From contig CM055099.1 of assembly GCA_029204225.1 (NCBI GenBank), forward strand, positions 48,283,397 to 48,347,396: a stretch of DNA of 64,000 nt, given 5' to 3'. Below, piece by piece: positions 33,420 to 45,160 of this stretch; the stretch's first letter is position 1; the number at the start of each line of letters is the position of its first letter. The position numbers and the translations under genes were made by a program. The notes beneath the pieces were generated by a model that did no database searches, was not told the origin of the DNA, and was given only the letters and a program-made list of their open reading frames with translations. This stretch comes from Diphasiastrum complanatum. Lineage: Eukaryota; Streptophyta; Lycopodiopsida; Lycopodiales; Lycopodiaceae.

Positions 33420-35830
33420 CATGTTTAGTAATTTTGAGACTTGTGCAAGTCTCAATATTAATCTATTATTCTGAGAACCTCAAATTTTATGTTAATTTGT
33501 ATTATTTTCTCATTCGTATCCTCATCCACAATAGAAAAATGCATGCTTCATTGGCTAGTTGTTGCAAGAGGATAACAAACAAAAAAAAAATAGTTTTTCC
33601 ATATTCTATTCAAATTTAATCATGCTACAAAAGAAAAAAAATTGCAATTGCATATCCACAGGTATCTTTGATGTCTTATTAAGTGTCTACTGAATTTTTC
33701 CTTTACTGTTTCTACAATATAAAATAAGATGTGATGCATGGAATTTTTTGAATCATGTATAACATGAAATAAGGATTTTTTATGTATTCTTTTGAATACT
33801 CATCAAATACATTATTTTAATTTTGTCAATTATAACAAGATCACAAAAATAGACTAAGTGTACTAAATTATTCATGAAATTGTTTAATTAATCAAAGTTG
33901 AAGGAATAATATTGATCTTTGTCGCATGCATGTACCATGCTAGAAACTTTATCGTACATCTTCAACTTGATTCACAGATCATTATTGACACCATCCTTCT
34001 CGGTGACACCCTGCTAATAGATTCCTCTGCTCGTATTTTTTGGCATGTGTGCAGACTGGCAATTTTGTGGAAGATATGGACAGCGAGAAACCAACAAGTG
34101 TTTGAGGGAGAGCCCTCTTCTTTATCGGTAGCGGCTTGTATTAGACTTGCTATGTTTTTTCTAGATATCACTTAAGTTAGTTTCAGTTTGCTACCCTGCG
34201 TGGTATGCTATCTTGGCAGCCTTTGGGCTTTGTAAGTAAATATGGACCTAGGACTGATTGCGGCCTGCTGGAAGCCATTTTTTGTACTTGATACTTGTGA
34301 ATATATGAGTGCTATTAAGCTTTTCAAAAAAAATAAAAAATAAATTGATATATCATAAATTAAGTGATTGCATATCAAACATGAAGACAAACATGAAATT
34401 GCTTTATTAAAATCCATATTATAATTTCAATATAAGATAAGAGAATTGTTGCATCAATACAATAGGCATATAAGTTTACAAAGCATGTTGAGCATTACAT
34501 AAAGTTGAAGGCAATTTTGATGCCTAATCAACATTATATTTGTATTGACGCTCTTGTTCTCAATTTCCTTTCTCTTTCTCTTCTTGTAAGAAGGAACTAG
34601 ACATGATCTCATGCTCAATTTTCACTAAGGTTATCTTTATTCAGACCAAGGTAAATCACCATAACAATTTTGTTTGACCTCTAGTGCGAGAAGAGCGAGG
34701 CTTTCTTACAAGTGATTTCAATAATTGTTATAGTAATTGATCAACATCAAATTCCTCATATATGGATTGAATATTTGTGACTTCAATTTTTTGTGATGTG
34801 GCACATCATCAAACATTGATCTCTTTGATGGAGTTGTAGGTAGAATACACTCCCATGTTGAGAAGGTGCTTCCAAAGGAGATTCATGTACCTTCATTGGA
34901 GTGTGTTGTTGCTGTGTATACAAAGTCTTTTGGTAAAGTTTTTTATTTTCGAGCATTGGTTTTCACTTGGAGACAAGAAGACGACATAAAAGTCTCAGTA
35001 TTAATTCATGATTTTGAAACATAGAAAATATAATTTTGCATTATTTTTCTTTTTTGTATCATCATTTATAGCGTAAAGATGCACGCTTCATTGGCTAAGG
35101 TTGCAAGAGAAAAACCTTGACAAAATCAAAAGAGAAAAAGTAATATTTTTTCCACGTTTTATTCAATTATGCTACTAAGGGAAATAGCTGAAAATTGCAT
35201 CTTTGAAGATATCTTTGATGTTGTATTAATGAATCTATTGAATTTTTCCTTTCTGTTTTATAATATAACAAAAGATGTCAAACTTGGGTTCCTCTCAAAT
35301 AACATATAACATGAAGTAACTACAATGGGCTAGCTTTTATATGTACACTTTAGAGTGTTACATACTCATTAAATACATTATTTGATTTTGCCAAACCTAC
35401 TAGAGATTACAAAAATAGTGTATTAAATTGTACATAAAGTTGTTTGATTAACAGTTGAAAAATTTATATAATTTACGTGATAGAAAATTACCTGATAGAA
35501 AATTTACCTTAGATCTTCAACTTGATCCATACATCAATACTAAAGTGATTGCATCACAAACATAAAGACAAAATATAGAAATTCAACAATTTGAAATTGC
35601 TTCATCAAAGTTTATATTATAATTCTAATATAAAATAGAAAATTGTTACATAGAGTTTGAACATTAGGCATATGACTTTGAACATTACATAGAGTTGAAG
35701 GCAATTTGAAAGCCTATTTGACATTTACATTTCTATTGACTCTCTTGTCTTCAATCAGGCTTTCTCTTTCCATTCTTGCAATAAGGAATTGGATATGATC
35801 TTTTGCTCGTTTTTCACTAAAGATGGTTTG
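33420..35830. repeat. Diverged direct duplication of an AT-rich segment
   Basis: Segments at about 33420-34640 and 34960-35830 share many stretches in the same order, such as cttcattggcta, tgaatttttcctt, tcttcaacttgat, gttgaaggcaattt and the block around catgatct/tatgatct. The first copy is longer because a LINE tail (33985-34343) sits inside it. No coding content is recognised. This may be an old local duplication or two copies of an unclassified element. Confidence 0.65.
33985..34343 (+). mobile_element. 5'-truncated LINE (non-LTR retrotransposon) 3' end
   Basis: The frame reads ARIFWHVCRLAILWKIWTAR, then NQQVFEGE, the tryptophan-rich C-terminus of plant L1-type LINE ORF2 (zf-RVT region and W-x-x-W-x-x-RN). 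After a stop at 34172 there is a UTR of about 150 bp ending in an A-rich tail (about 34326-34343). The sequence before (ttgattcacagatcatta) and after (ttgatatatcataaatta) is similar and may be a decayed target duplication. The paralogous segment at 35520 lacks the insert, supporting these bounds. Confidence 0.7.
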
Positions 35831-35863
35831 TGTAGTATATTTGAATACTACACAAACCATCTT
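35820..35863. repeat. Perfect 19-bp hairpin with a 6-base loop
   Basis: The arm aagatggtttgtgtagtat (35820-35838) is exactly complementary to 35845-35863. It sits at the right end of the second copy of the AT-rich duplication. A GT microsatellite follows at about 35893-35922. Confidence 0.9.
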
Positions 35864-36060
35864 ATGTCAATTGTTCTTACTTTTCAATTGTACTTGTGTG
35901 TATGTGTGTGTGTGTGTGTGTGCATCACTTATATTGTTTTTCTTTTAAGAATATAGGAAGGTAAATAAAGACTTTTAAGGAGATCTAAGAATATATTTTG
36001 ATAGATTAAGGCATGAAGAGCATGAATATTAATATATTGGCTTATGTACTTTCAGGTCCA

Positions 36061-36921
36061 ACAACCAAAAAAGCATTACCATGATGAGTTGTTTATTATT
36101 TTAGATTTGAATGACATACTTTTAAAAAGATATGGAAGGCATCCTGGCTATCCTGATGTTGTGAAAGTTGGAAAATGATGGATAAAACTATGTTTTGGAT
36201 GGTTATGTTTTTTGAAGAAAATACTCTCTTTGTTTAAATATGGTCATCCATGACGTACACCAATTTGTTATGCACTTATACATTCATGGAGGAACAAGCA
36301 CAACAAAAGCTACCGGCTTTTATGGTCTGGAGCTAAGAGAATTGCTATTAGCATGAAAGAATGATGAGACCTGATAATGATAATGTCATTGCTGACTTCA
36401 AACCTTTATGTTACAATTGGTGCCACTTCTACCCATCTTTAGATTGTCATAACACGATACTAGTAGATGACTCTTCGTATAAATGTTGTATGAATAATGC
36501 AAAAAATTGCATATTTCCAAAGACATTTGATGGGTGGAGTGAGGGAGACTATCTAAATGATGTATTACTACCTCATTTGGAAGAAATGAAAAAGGCTCCC
36601 AATGTTCAAGAGTATAATAGAGAAAATCGTATCGGTCAACAACCAATCACGTCAAATCTTAGCTTTTATAGTTATCTCCAACCGGTGATGCAAAATCCTT
36701 GGGACTCTATTCTACCTGCAGCTCCATCAAAAAAATCAATGTTTGATGATGTGCTACATCACAAGAAAATGGAAGGCACGAAGGTTCTATCCATATATGA
36801 GGAATTTGATGCTGATCAAATACAAACATTGGAAGCCCTTGTAAAAAAACCATGGCTTCCTCGCACCAAAGGTGAAGCAATTGTTATGGCTATCCACCTT
36901 GGTCTACTTATTATCCAATAG
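36061..36921 (+). pseudogene. FCP1/NIF-type HAD phosphatase-like pseudogene
   Basis: An exon-like start after tactttcag reads HYHDELFIILDLNDILLKRY, the first HAD motif of the NIF/FCP1-like family (DLNGxL in plant members, DLDET in FCP1), then PGYPDVVKVG. After a stop near 36177 and broken frames come RLLWSGAKRIA and then, in the 186-codon frame from 36361, NTILVDDSSYKCCMNNAKN, FPKTFDGWSEGDYLNDVLLP and a tail NVQEYNRENRIGQQPI. These match the NIF-domain C-terminus (LxDDSxxK, IFP, DxxL). The family dephosphorylates proteins such as the RNA polymerase II tail. The first motif's second acidic residue position and the frame are damaged. It converges on the minus-strand gene that ends at 36999. Confidence 0.65.
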
Positions 36922-36998
36922 AAAAAAAGGAAATTGTTCTTTGAAGAGTGCATCAAGGCATCCATCCCATGACTATACAACGACTTTACTAACTTGCC

Positions 36999-39900
36999 TC
37001 ATGTTATGTCCTTTTCTATAGCTTGGTTCTCCATAGTCTCTTTACCATCCATTTCAGCATGCCCCTCATCCTCAATCAAAGTGTTATCATTATGATCTTT
37101 AATAGCATCATCAAGGCCAACATAACCTTCTTGCATATTGAAAAAATCAATGTCGTTTGAGGATTCAGCAATATCTCTAAGGAAATCTGTAGGCAGTGGC
37201 TGAGCTTGACATGAAGAAGGTAATTGGCTTGCACTTTGACTTGCACTTCCCATCTTCCCCCCAAGCTTTTATAGAAGGCATTAACCTCAGGCAAGCTTTC
37301 AACCATCATCATAACTTTCAAGCAAATCTTTCTTAGAAGAGTTACTTACAACCAGAATTGTCTTCCTCTCGCTATGTAGGGCCTCTCTCATGGGAAATCC
37401 TCCAGTAAATGCATCTACAACAACTTTTCCATGTTGGCAAAATGAAGAAACAAGCATAGAAAAGAATGTGCGGTCTTTGGGATATTTGCTGGTACAACCT
37501 CCGCTTAGTGCACAACTCTCATATGCTATAGGCTTCTCAAACAATCCAAATTTTGTTTTTGAAGTTGACATTGGTTCTGATGGTGATTCTTTTTCCTCTT
37601 CACTTTCATCTTCATCATATATAATGGATGGCACTTCATTGGTAATAAGAGCATCCCATATGGTTTTGTCCTCTGTCTTTGAGATCATTGCCATCAACAC
37701 AACAAGATCATGGCTACTTGTGTACCTTTTTTTACATGCATCCCCTCTAGTGTATGATCCATACTCTAGATGAACGGAACCAACAATGTGTCGTAAAGTA
37801 GTATCCAAAGCACTCAAAACTGGTCCATAAGGTACTAGTGCAACCAAGACATAAGAATAACTCAAGATAATGCTAGCAATGCATTCCACCAACCTTTTAA
37901 AAGCATCTGTGGTCCACTCGTACTGAGGCCCTTTTGATGTAGTGTCTACAAGCACTAACCCAATGTCATTAGAATCACCACATGCTGCTATCACATCTGT
38001 AAAGCATGAGATTAATTCCCCTATGTTGAAAATCCTTGAAAATCCTCCAAGGCCTTTCAAAATGTAGATGTTGTTGTACTCCAAATGCCTTCGCAATGTG
38101 CAGACATAGTTCATTCTTCACAACTTCAGGTAGAGGTGTCCTTTTTTTTGCTTTGTTGATTGACTCCTTCATCCAATCTTTGCTCCAACTATACATCTTA
38201 TCATAAAGTTCTTTTGTGATATTGTATTTTTTTGCAATCTCATCATATTGTAGCTTCTCCTCACCAGAGATGCTCTTTATGTACTCCACAATTCCATTCT
38301 TCAATACTCTATTATACTTGAAATTTGTAGCCACATCCTCCATGTCTTTGTACTCTGTTACTACTTTTGAATTTTTTAACAATATGGTGCCACTTGTATC
38401 TTTAAAACCTCATCATCAAGCAACCCTCGAATACGACAAAACATGCTGGGAGATAATTGTGTGGTACCATCCACTTGCATCTTTTTACCTTTTGCAACCT
38501 CATTTGAATTCTTATTGGAATGATCACCCCTATTGTTTTCAATTTCTCCAATTATGTACTTCTCCATAATATCCAACCACCTATTGAAAATAAACTCGCT
38601 ACTCAAAAGCATATGCAAGTCACTTCTTGCGTTTATTGCCTCCAATGTAACCTTTATTGCTTCCATGAATTCCTGCACAACATTTAGTAAGACAAGGAAA
38701 TATCATAAACACGCTTACAATTTAGAAATGCATGAGTAAATCTTTACTACTTAAAATCTACTAAAAGATTAAAAAAAAACATAGCATAAGTACAAGGATC
38801 ACCTTCCACTTTGAGTTTGCTATGGAGTGCCCTCATGTTCGCTTTGGCGGACAAACAAAGTATTCCCATTGTTTTCTTGCTTGTAATAGAGCACCTTGAT
38901 ATGGAGTCTTTACCATAACCTCTTGATGGAGTTGATTCATGAATCTTGAAAGCTTCAAAGTTTCAAGATATTCATGTGCACCTAGTATCCTTGAATTCCT
39001 AGTACTGTAATAGTCTCTTAGATGTTGTGGACATGTTAAAGACTCCACTATTCTTCTTGCAACTAATATAGAGTGTTGACTAGAGACAACATAATACTTG
39101 TAAGAAAAATTTTTGCTCTCAAGAATCTCATCTCTCTTTAACATTTTTTTTGTTTGAACATCATAAGGTACCAGGTCTGCTATCATATCAACCACATGAG
39201 GCATACTAGTAAACTAGCTCATCAGATATTTGTAATGTACCTTGTTGATTAATCGAGATACATAATGAGTGGGAGCACAAGCACACAATGTCACAGGAAT
39301 CAAGAATGTGCGATTTTCTCCAAATGGTTACATATGTGAAAATTTCTCCCAGAACAGTTGACCTTCTACTTTTTCCAAGGCCTTACTTACATTGTTGACA
39401 CTTTCATTTGGTCCTAATTGGTTCAATGGTTGAGCCATCTCGAGGGTGATCATGTCCACGCCAATGATATCTAGGTTGATTGGCAATAGTCTCATATCCT
39501 TCAAAGTTCTGAGGCATGACTTCTTCTCCACCTCTTGTGCTTGATCGCCCGCTATGTGGTTGTTTTTTTGTCTCATTCCTCCATGAAGATGAAGTTGTCA
39601 CTTTCATTTTCTCTTTAAGCACTTTTGGTTGTGATGCCTTCTCAATGTTTGAATCCGACATTGGTACCTTTTCTTCAGTATTTTTTGAGACTATATCCTT
39701 GTCGATATCTAGCTCCGGTTGTTTTCCCATGTCTTGAATCTTTTTTAATGGTGTTTCTTTCTCACCATCTATCTTCAAACTTTTGCCTTAGATATCTTCT
39801 CCTTTGTCCTCCTTACGCTTCCCGATTTGCACATAGCTAGATAGTTTGTAAGATTTCCTTCTACCAATTGAATGCCTCTCCTAGAAAAAACATCATTGCC

Positions 39901-40477
39901 CAACGTATGTGGTCTTTTTCCCTTTAGTGCATCTTTTATAATACTAGAATAAACTTTAGGAGAAGGAGCTCTTCCTTCTTCAAGTTGCTTAGCTTTGACC
40001 TTTTTAAATATTCAACAATGTCTTCATAAGATGAGAGTCCAGAATCTGCAATCCATTCTGAAAGATTTGGAATATCCCAACTCATCTTGATCATTGAACC
40101 TTCTCTTCCATTTTTGCCATGATAGGAGAGTACTTAGACCATTGGAACTCAATACCGAATAATTTTTTCTGTTGTGGGCATTCCACTTGAGCAAAATTAC
40201 ATGGTGCACCATATGTAGGCATTATGTTATCCATGCTTAAAATTATTCCCATACATTTGTAACCTTGTCCATTGTCATTAACATAATGAAATACATCTCC
40301 CTTATCTTTATTTGGTCCGATAGATTCCATATACCAAGGAGTTGCTTCAGAAATTTCCATCCTTACATCTACCTCCATGTCTATTATTGGGAGATTGTCA
40401 TGACAAGAGACCACTTCCATAGAACTTGTATTATTTACATCTGCAACACTGATCTCTTTTTCCATGTCTGCAACCAA
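36999..40477 (-). pseudogene. Gene X: decayed gene with possible ParB-like and methyltransferase-like parts
   Basis: Minus-strand fragments in order: 40477-40091 (TPWYMESIGPNKDKGDVFHY, PTYGAPCNFAQVE, GIEFQWSKYSPIM); 40090-39780 in shifted frames (DIPNLSEWIADSGLSSYEDI, RAPSPKVYSSIIKDALKGKR); 39778-39330 (acidic linker, LLPINLDIIGVD); 39204-38833 (YYVVSSQHSILVARRIVE); a likely intron; 38678-37975 (RWLDIMEKYIIGEI, EEKLQYDEIAKKYNITKEL); 38114-37299 (DIGLVLVDTTSKG, VVVDAFTGGFPMREAL); and an acidic tail to 36999. YYVV-x-x-QHS-x-x-x-AR resembles the ParB/Srx VxDGxHRxxA signature. LVLVDTT followed much later by VVDAFTGGF resembles motif IV then motif I of beta-class DNA methyltransferases, with DPPY absent. 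At least three frameshifts and several stops. The family reading is an inference. Confidence 0.4.
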
Positions 40478-40659
40478 TATTAGCAGTGATGAATAAATAA
40501 ATAAACATGTACCATGATAATAAAAAATGTACTACTTAGTGAGAGCTCATAGTACTAATCATGTCCACTTTATTCACTTGACAGAAGGTGTCTGTGAAGG
40601 TAGAGGGAAGCAAGAATTATGGCTGTCCACATGTGATGTATGTGTTTGGGGAGGGCTAG

Positions 40660-41990
40660 TGTGTATAACCTTGTCTACTCCATTCATGTTTGATGGATGA
40701 AGGGAAGCAGGAAGAAGAGTTGCCCTCACGCGATGTACGTGTGCATACAACCCTATCTATTTCATTCATGCTTGACAGACGACGTCCATCAAAGTAGAGA
40801 GAAGCATGGTGATGGACTACTTGCATGAGTTGCTAAAGCATGGCAAGGGGTAGTGCAACAACCTTGTCTACTTCATGCATGCTTGGCGGACGGTGTCCGT
40901 CAAGTAGGAGGGAAGCATGGAAAAGGAGTGTTGACTAGGGATATATGTACTTAATGAGAGTTGAAGCATGGTGAGGGCAAGCGCAATAGCCTTGTCCATT
41001 TCATGCATGTTTGATGGACAACGTCTGTCAAGTAGGAGGGCAGCACGTGGAAGGAGGGCACATGGGATCTAGGTGTTAATGAGAGGTGAAACATGGTGCA
41101 ACAACATTGTCTGTTCCATGCATGCTTGACGAACAACATTTGTTAAGTAGGAGGGAAGCATGGAGAAGCAGTGTTGATATGGGATATATGTTCTTAATTA
41201 AAGAGCATGGCGAGGGCTAGTGCAACTGCCTTGTCTACTTCATGCATGCTTGATGGACGATGTCTGTCAAGTAGGAGAGAAGCATGGAGAAGAAGGGGTG
41301 CTAACATGGGATGTAGGTGCTTAAAGCATGGTGAGGGCTAGCGCAACAGCCTTGTCCACTTCATGCATGTTTGATGGACAACATCCGTCAAGTAGGAGGG
41401 AAGCACAGGGAAGGAGTGATCACATCGGATGTATGTGTTAATGAGAGATGAAGCATGGTGCAACAGCCTTGTCTAATTCATGCATGCTTGATGAACGACG
41501 TCCGTCATGTAGGAGGGAAGCATGGAGAAGCAGTGCTAGACATGGGATATATGTGCTTAATTAGAGGTGAAGCATGGCAAGGGCTAGTGCAATTGCCTTG
41601 TCTAGTTCATGTATGTTTGATGAACGATGTCTGTCAAGTAGGAGGGAAGCATGAAGAAGCATTGCTGACATGGGATATATGTGCTTAATTAGAGAGCATG
41701 GGGAGGGCTAGTGCAACTACCTGTCTACTTCATGCATACTTGATGGACGACGTCCATCAAGTACAAGAGAAGCATGGAGAAGGAGTCATGGGATGTAGGT
41801 GCTTAATGAGAGGTGAAGCATGGTGAGGACAAGCACAACAACCTTGTCTGCTTCATTCATTGCTTGACGGACAACGTCCGTCAAGAAGGAGGGAAGCATG
41901 GAGAAGGAGTGATCACATGGAATGTACGTGCTAGGGAGGGTGTCCGTCAAAGAGGAGGGAAGCATGGCGATAGGCTACCTACATGCGCTC
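40660..41990. repeat. Minisatellite, about twelve units of 80-130 bp, most with a hairpin
   Basis: The phrase catgcatgcttgatggacga with cgtccgtcaagtaggaggga recurs near 40683, 40763, 40873, 41002, 41117, 41241, 41363, 41478, 41608, 41734, 41855 and 41937. Between copies the text is also related (gaagcatggagaaggag, catgggatatatgtgcttaa, agggctagtgcaac, ccttgtctacttc). The cttgacggac/gtccgtcaag arms form a hairpin in many units, perfect at 41863-41885. Open frames across it are by-products of the repeat. Confidence 0.9.
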
Positions 41991-42009
41991 CATGTGCTTG
42001 GTGAGGGTC

Positions 42010-43189
42010 TCTAATTGTTTACTTCATGTGTGGTGGTGAGAACTTTTAATTGTCCACTCTATTAAATAAAAACTTAATATAAAATTTAAATTGTTTAATT
42101 CAAATTTCCCCCCAAAACGAATTCCCTCCAAAATTTCTCAGTTCAAATTTTCTAGTTCAGGTTTAAACTCCTCATAAGCACTTTATTGGTATTTCAAAGT
42201 GTTGGCCCTGTCCTCTCTTTTAACTTAGCTTTTAGTGTGTAATCCTTCTACCAAAATCCACAACTTTCAGTCTTGTAACTAGCTCTTTATGCTTTATTTA
42301 TTGCAGGGTTTTGTGAGAATCCTATTAGAAGGTACTCCACAAAGTAAGAAAGAAAAAAGTAAGAAGAAGGATGGAGCAACATACATGTAATGGGAAGGAT
42401 GGAATTGATGTGTTGAGCAACAAGCTGAGCTCTTTGGAGGACCAAGGTATGTACGTCTTTCTTTGTTTATTTATTGAGATGGATTCAATCTGTTAAAATG
42501 AGATTTATTTAGGCTGTGTGTTGTAGGCTATTCAAATAGAATGAGATCTATTTAGGCTGTGTGTTGCATGCTATTCAAATAGAATGAGATCTATTCAGGC
42601 TATGTGTTGCATTAGTATTCAAATAGAATGTTTGTAGAATTTGTTTTGTGGATCGATAGCCCCTGGTGAACAAAGTGCATTGGTTTGTAGAGAAGGTCTT
42701 TAGCATCCATGTTAGTCCACTCCAATCTGCATTTGCTTATTTTGTGCATATTAGAACTATACATTAGAAAAGCGGTTATGCAAAGTGTGCATCTGAAAAA
42801 AGATCCGTAAAAAAGCACCTGTAGAGAGACGTTGTAGGATGAGTAACATACTTGCAATGGGAAGGATGGCATGAGCGTAGGATAAGCGATGAGCAAAACC
42901 ATGGGCAGTGAATCCATGGGCAATAAACGCCAGCGACGAGCGAACCCATGAACAAAGCAAGATGAACCTGTGGCCAGAAGCGAAGTGTGATTCAGTAGCA
43001 TAGAAGGCAGAAGCACGTTCCAGCAGTACAAGACAGAAACGCGATCCAAGAGTAGGCTGAAACACGTCCAAGCAGCACTCAAAGTGCGATCCAGAATTGA
43101 GCGATGAGCTCCAGCAGGTAGAAGCACCCTGAGCGTGTTCTGAAAGGAGAAGGAGGAACGAACATGCAGCACCCTGATCGTGTTCTAAG
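42010..43189. other. Spacer left of element B
   Basis: Besides the 43-bp repeat it holds a degraded, GC-richer block at about 42840-43185 rich in gcgatcca, gcagaagcac and gaacatgcagcaccctgatcg phrases. This block continues on the far side of element B (48641-48840, gatcgtgttctgggaggagg), so B inserted into a pre-existing locally repetitive sequence. Confidence 0.55.
42511..42630. repeat. Three tandem units of 43 bp
   Basis: The unit aggctgtgtgttg...attcaaatagaatgagatct starts at 42511, 42554 and 42597 with few mismatches. Confidence 0.9.
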
Positions 43190-44403
43190 TGTGAGAAATT
43201 GGCAAAAATCTAGCTTGGTATTTTTTATGATAGAAGTTTGTAAGTGAATCTCACATGTGTGGAGGATGTTCCCACGTGTGGACAATTGTAAAGTAAATCA
43301 AAATGTTTGATATAGGGGTCTCATAGAATTTCATAGTCAAGCATTTAGGTGTAGGATGTTCATAGGATCAAATTTGGCATAGATGGCAAATTATCCATTT
43401 CCACTTGTAATGCCAATATTGAGCCAAACTTGTGTCAATTAGAGTGTAGACAAGTGTCATGCTTTTGTTTGATGAAGCTTAAGAGGTCCAATAGGATTTA
43501 GAGGTGGAAACTTGTGAGGTCCAATAGAAAATTGAGGTGTGCTTGAATATAGTCCAATAGAATTTAGAGGTGCATGGATCAATGGTCCAATAGGATTAAG
43601 AGGTGGCAAAGTGTGATCCAATCATAGTTAAGCATAGTGGTAGCTCATGAATCTATTAGTATCATTGTACTCCTTTTGGATCTAATTGATTTTGAGATTG
43701 AGTGGATTTTGAGTGTCATTGAATTTCTAGCTTTCTCTCTCTACCCGAGAGCTCATGATGGTTTTTCTCTCTCTACTAGAGGAGAGCAGCTTTTTATCCA
43801 TTTCCACTTGTAATGCCAATATTGAGCCAAACTTGTGTCAATTAGAGTGTAGACAAGTGTCATGCTTTTTTTTGATGAAGCTTAAGAGGTCCAATAGGAT
43901 TTAGAGGTGGGACCTTGTGTGAGGTCCAATAGAAAATTGAGGTGTGCTTGAATATAGTCCAATAGAATTTAGAGGTGCATGGATCAATGGTCCAATAGGA
44001 TTAAGAGGTGGCAAAGTGTGATCCAATCATAGTTAAGCATAGTGGTAGCTCATGAATCTATTAGTATCATTGTACTCCTCCTTTTGGATCTAATTGATTT
44101 TGAGATTGAGTGGATTTTGAGTGTCATTGAATTTCTAGCTTTCTCTCTCTACCCGAGAGCTCATGATGGTTTTTCTCTCTCTACCAGAGGAGAGCAGCTT
44201 GTTTTTACTTAGAATACTTTTGGAACACTTCCCACACGTGTGAGTGAGAGTTGGAAGTGATTGAATGCATGTAGTAGTGTGTTTTTGCCATAGGATACAA
44301 GATTGATCTTGAATCTCAATCTAGTCTTGATCTTGGTGCATCTACACACCTTAGGAGATCACAAGTACATGTAGTGGACAGTCCACACGTGTAAAATTCA
44401 ACA
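43190..44403 (+). repeat. 5' LTR of element B with a 403-bp tandem duplication
   Basis: Sequence from about 43393 to 43795 is repeated at 43796 to about 44195; the offset is 403 bp. The 3' LTR has one copy only. Copy 2 shares the cctccttttgg spelling with the 3' LTR, whereas copy 1 has a 3-base deletion there. The LTR carries cacacgtgtg motifs at about 44232 and 44382. Confidence 0.92.
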
Positions 44404-45160
44404 TGGTATCAGAGCCTACCTAAGGTTACCATGCATTTTGATCCATTTGAGTGAAAACTATTCATCAATCTTGAGCTAGAAATTGTCAAGGCCCATTTTC
44501 CTAGCTATCTTGTTCAATTTTGGATCAAAAGAGATCAAAAGGACATTGATTGGGTCTGACCTGGTACTGTACGGAATCAGGTTCTCAGACACGTGTGAGG
44601 AACATCCAATTTCAGTTTGGGATTTCTCTTTCATGTTTGATCCAAAAATCTTGCTAGATAGCTTGTTTTAAAGCTATTTTTGTCTAGTTTCTGATGCAAT
44701 TAGTTTCATTCCATTTGGTTGAGCCAATCAAAAGTTATAAGATTTTGAAGAGGGTTAGGTAGGGCACCTAGACCTGGGTGGACACATTTGGTTTGGTCAA
44801 AAGATTGCTTGTTTGATCTAAAATCACAGTTGAATGCTTACCAATCTCATCTATATGTGATCTAGGCACTGTTTTGAGATCTTAGCCATTTTGTTTCATG
44901 CAATATCATTGTATTTGAGTCAAATTTGGTTTCTTAGTGTATTTTACACGTGATAAGAGTGTTTGATCCTAACTTTGCCCATACTCCATCATTTGATGTG
45001 AAGTAGATCTAGTTTTGGAGAGATTGAGATAGCTAGTGAGAATCATCTCACAGTTTGTTGCAAGATCTTGCATAGGAGATGGTAGCACACCATTATTGGA
45101 TCCTATAGTGAGAGAGAAGCAACATTTTTTGTTCATCAATTTTATTTATCTCCACTTTAC

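Noticed and set aside
33420-35830. Reading the direct duplication as the two LTRs of one element
   Set aside because: The copies abut with only about 300 bp between them, show no TG...CA ends, primer site or target duplication, and are strongly diverged.
41455-42004. Open frames across the minisatellite on the plus strand
   Set aside because: The repeated peptide only mirrors the DNA repeat. Unit lengths are not multiples of three, so the frame is not kept between units.
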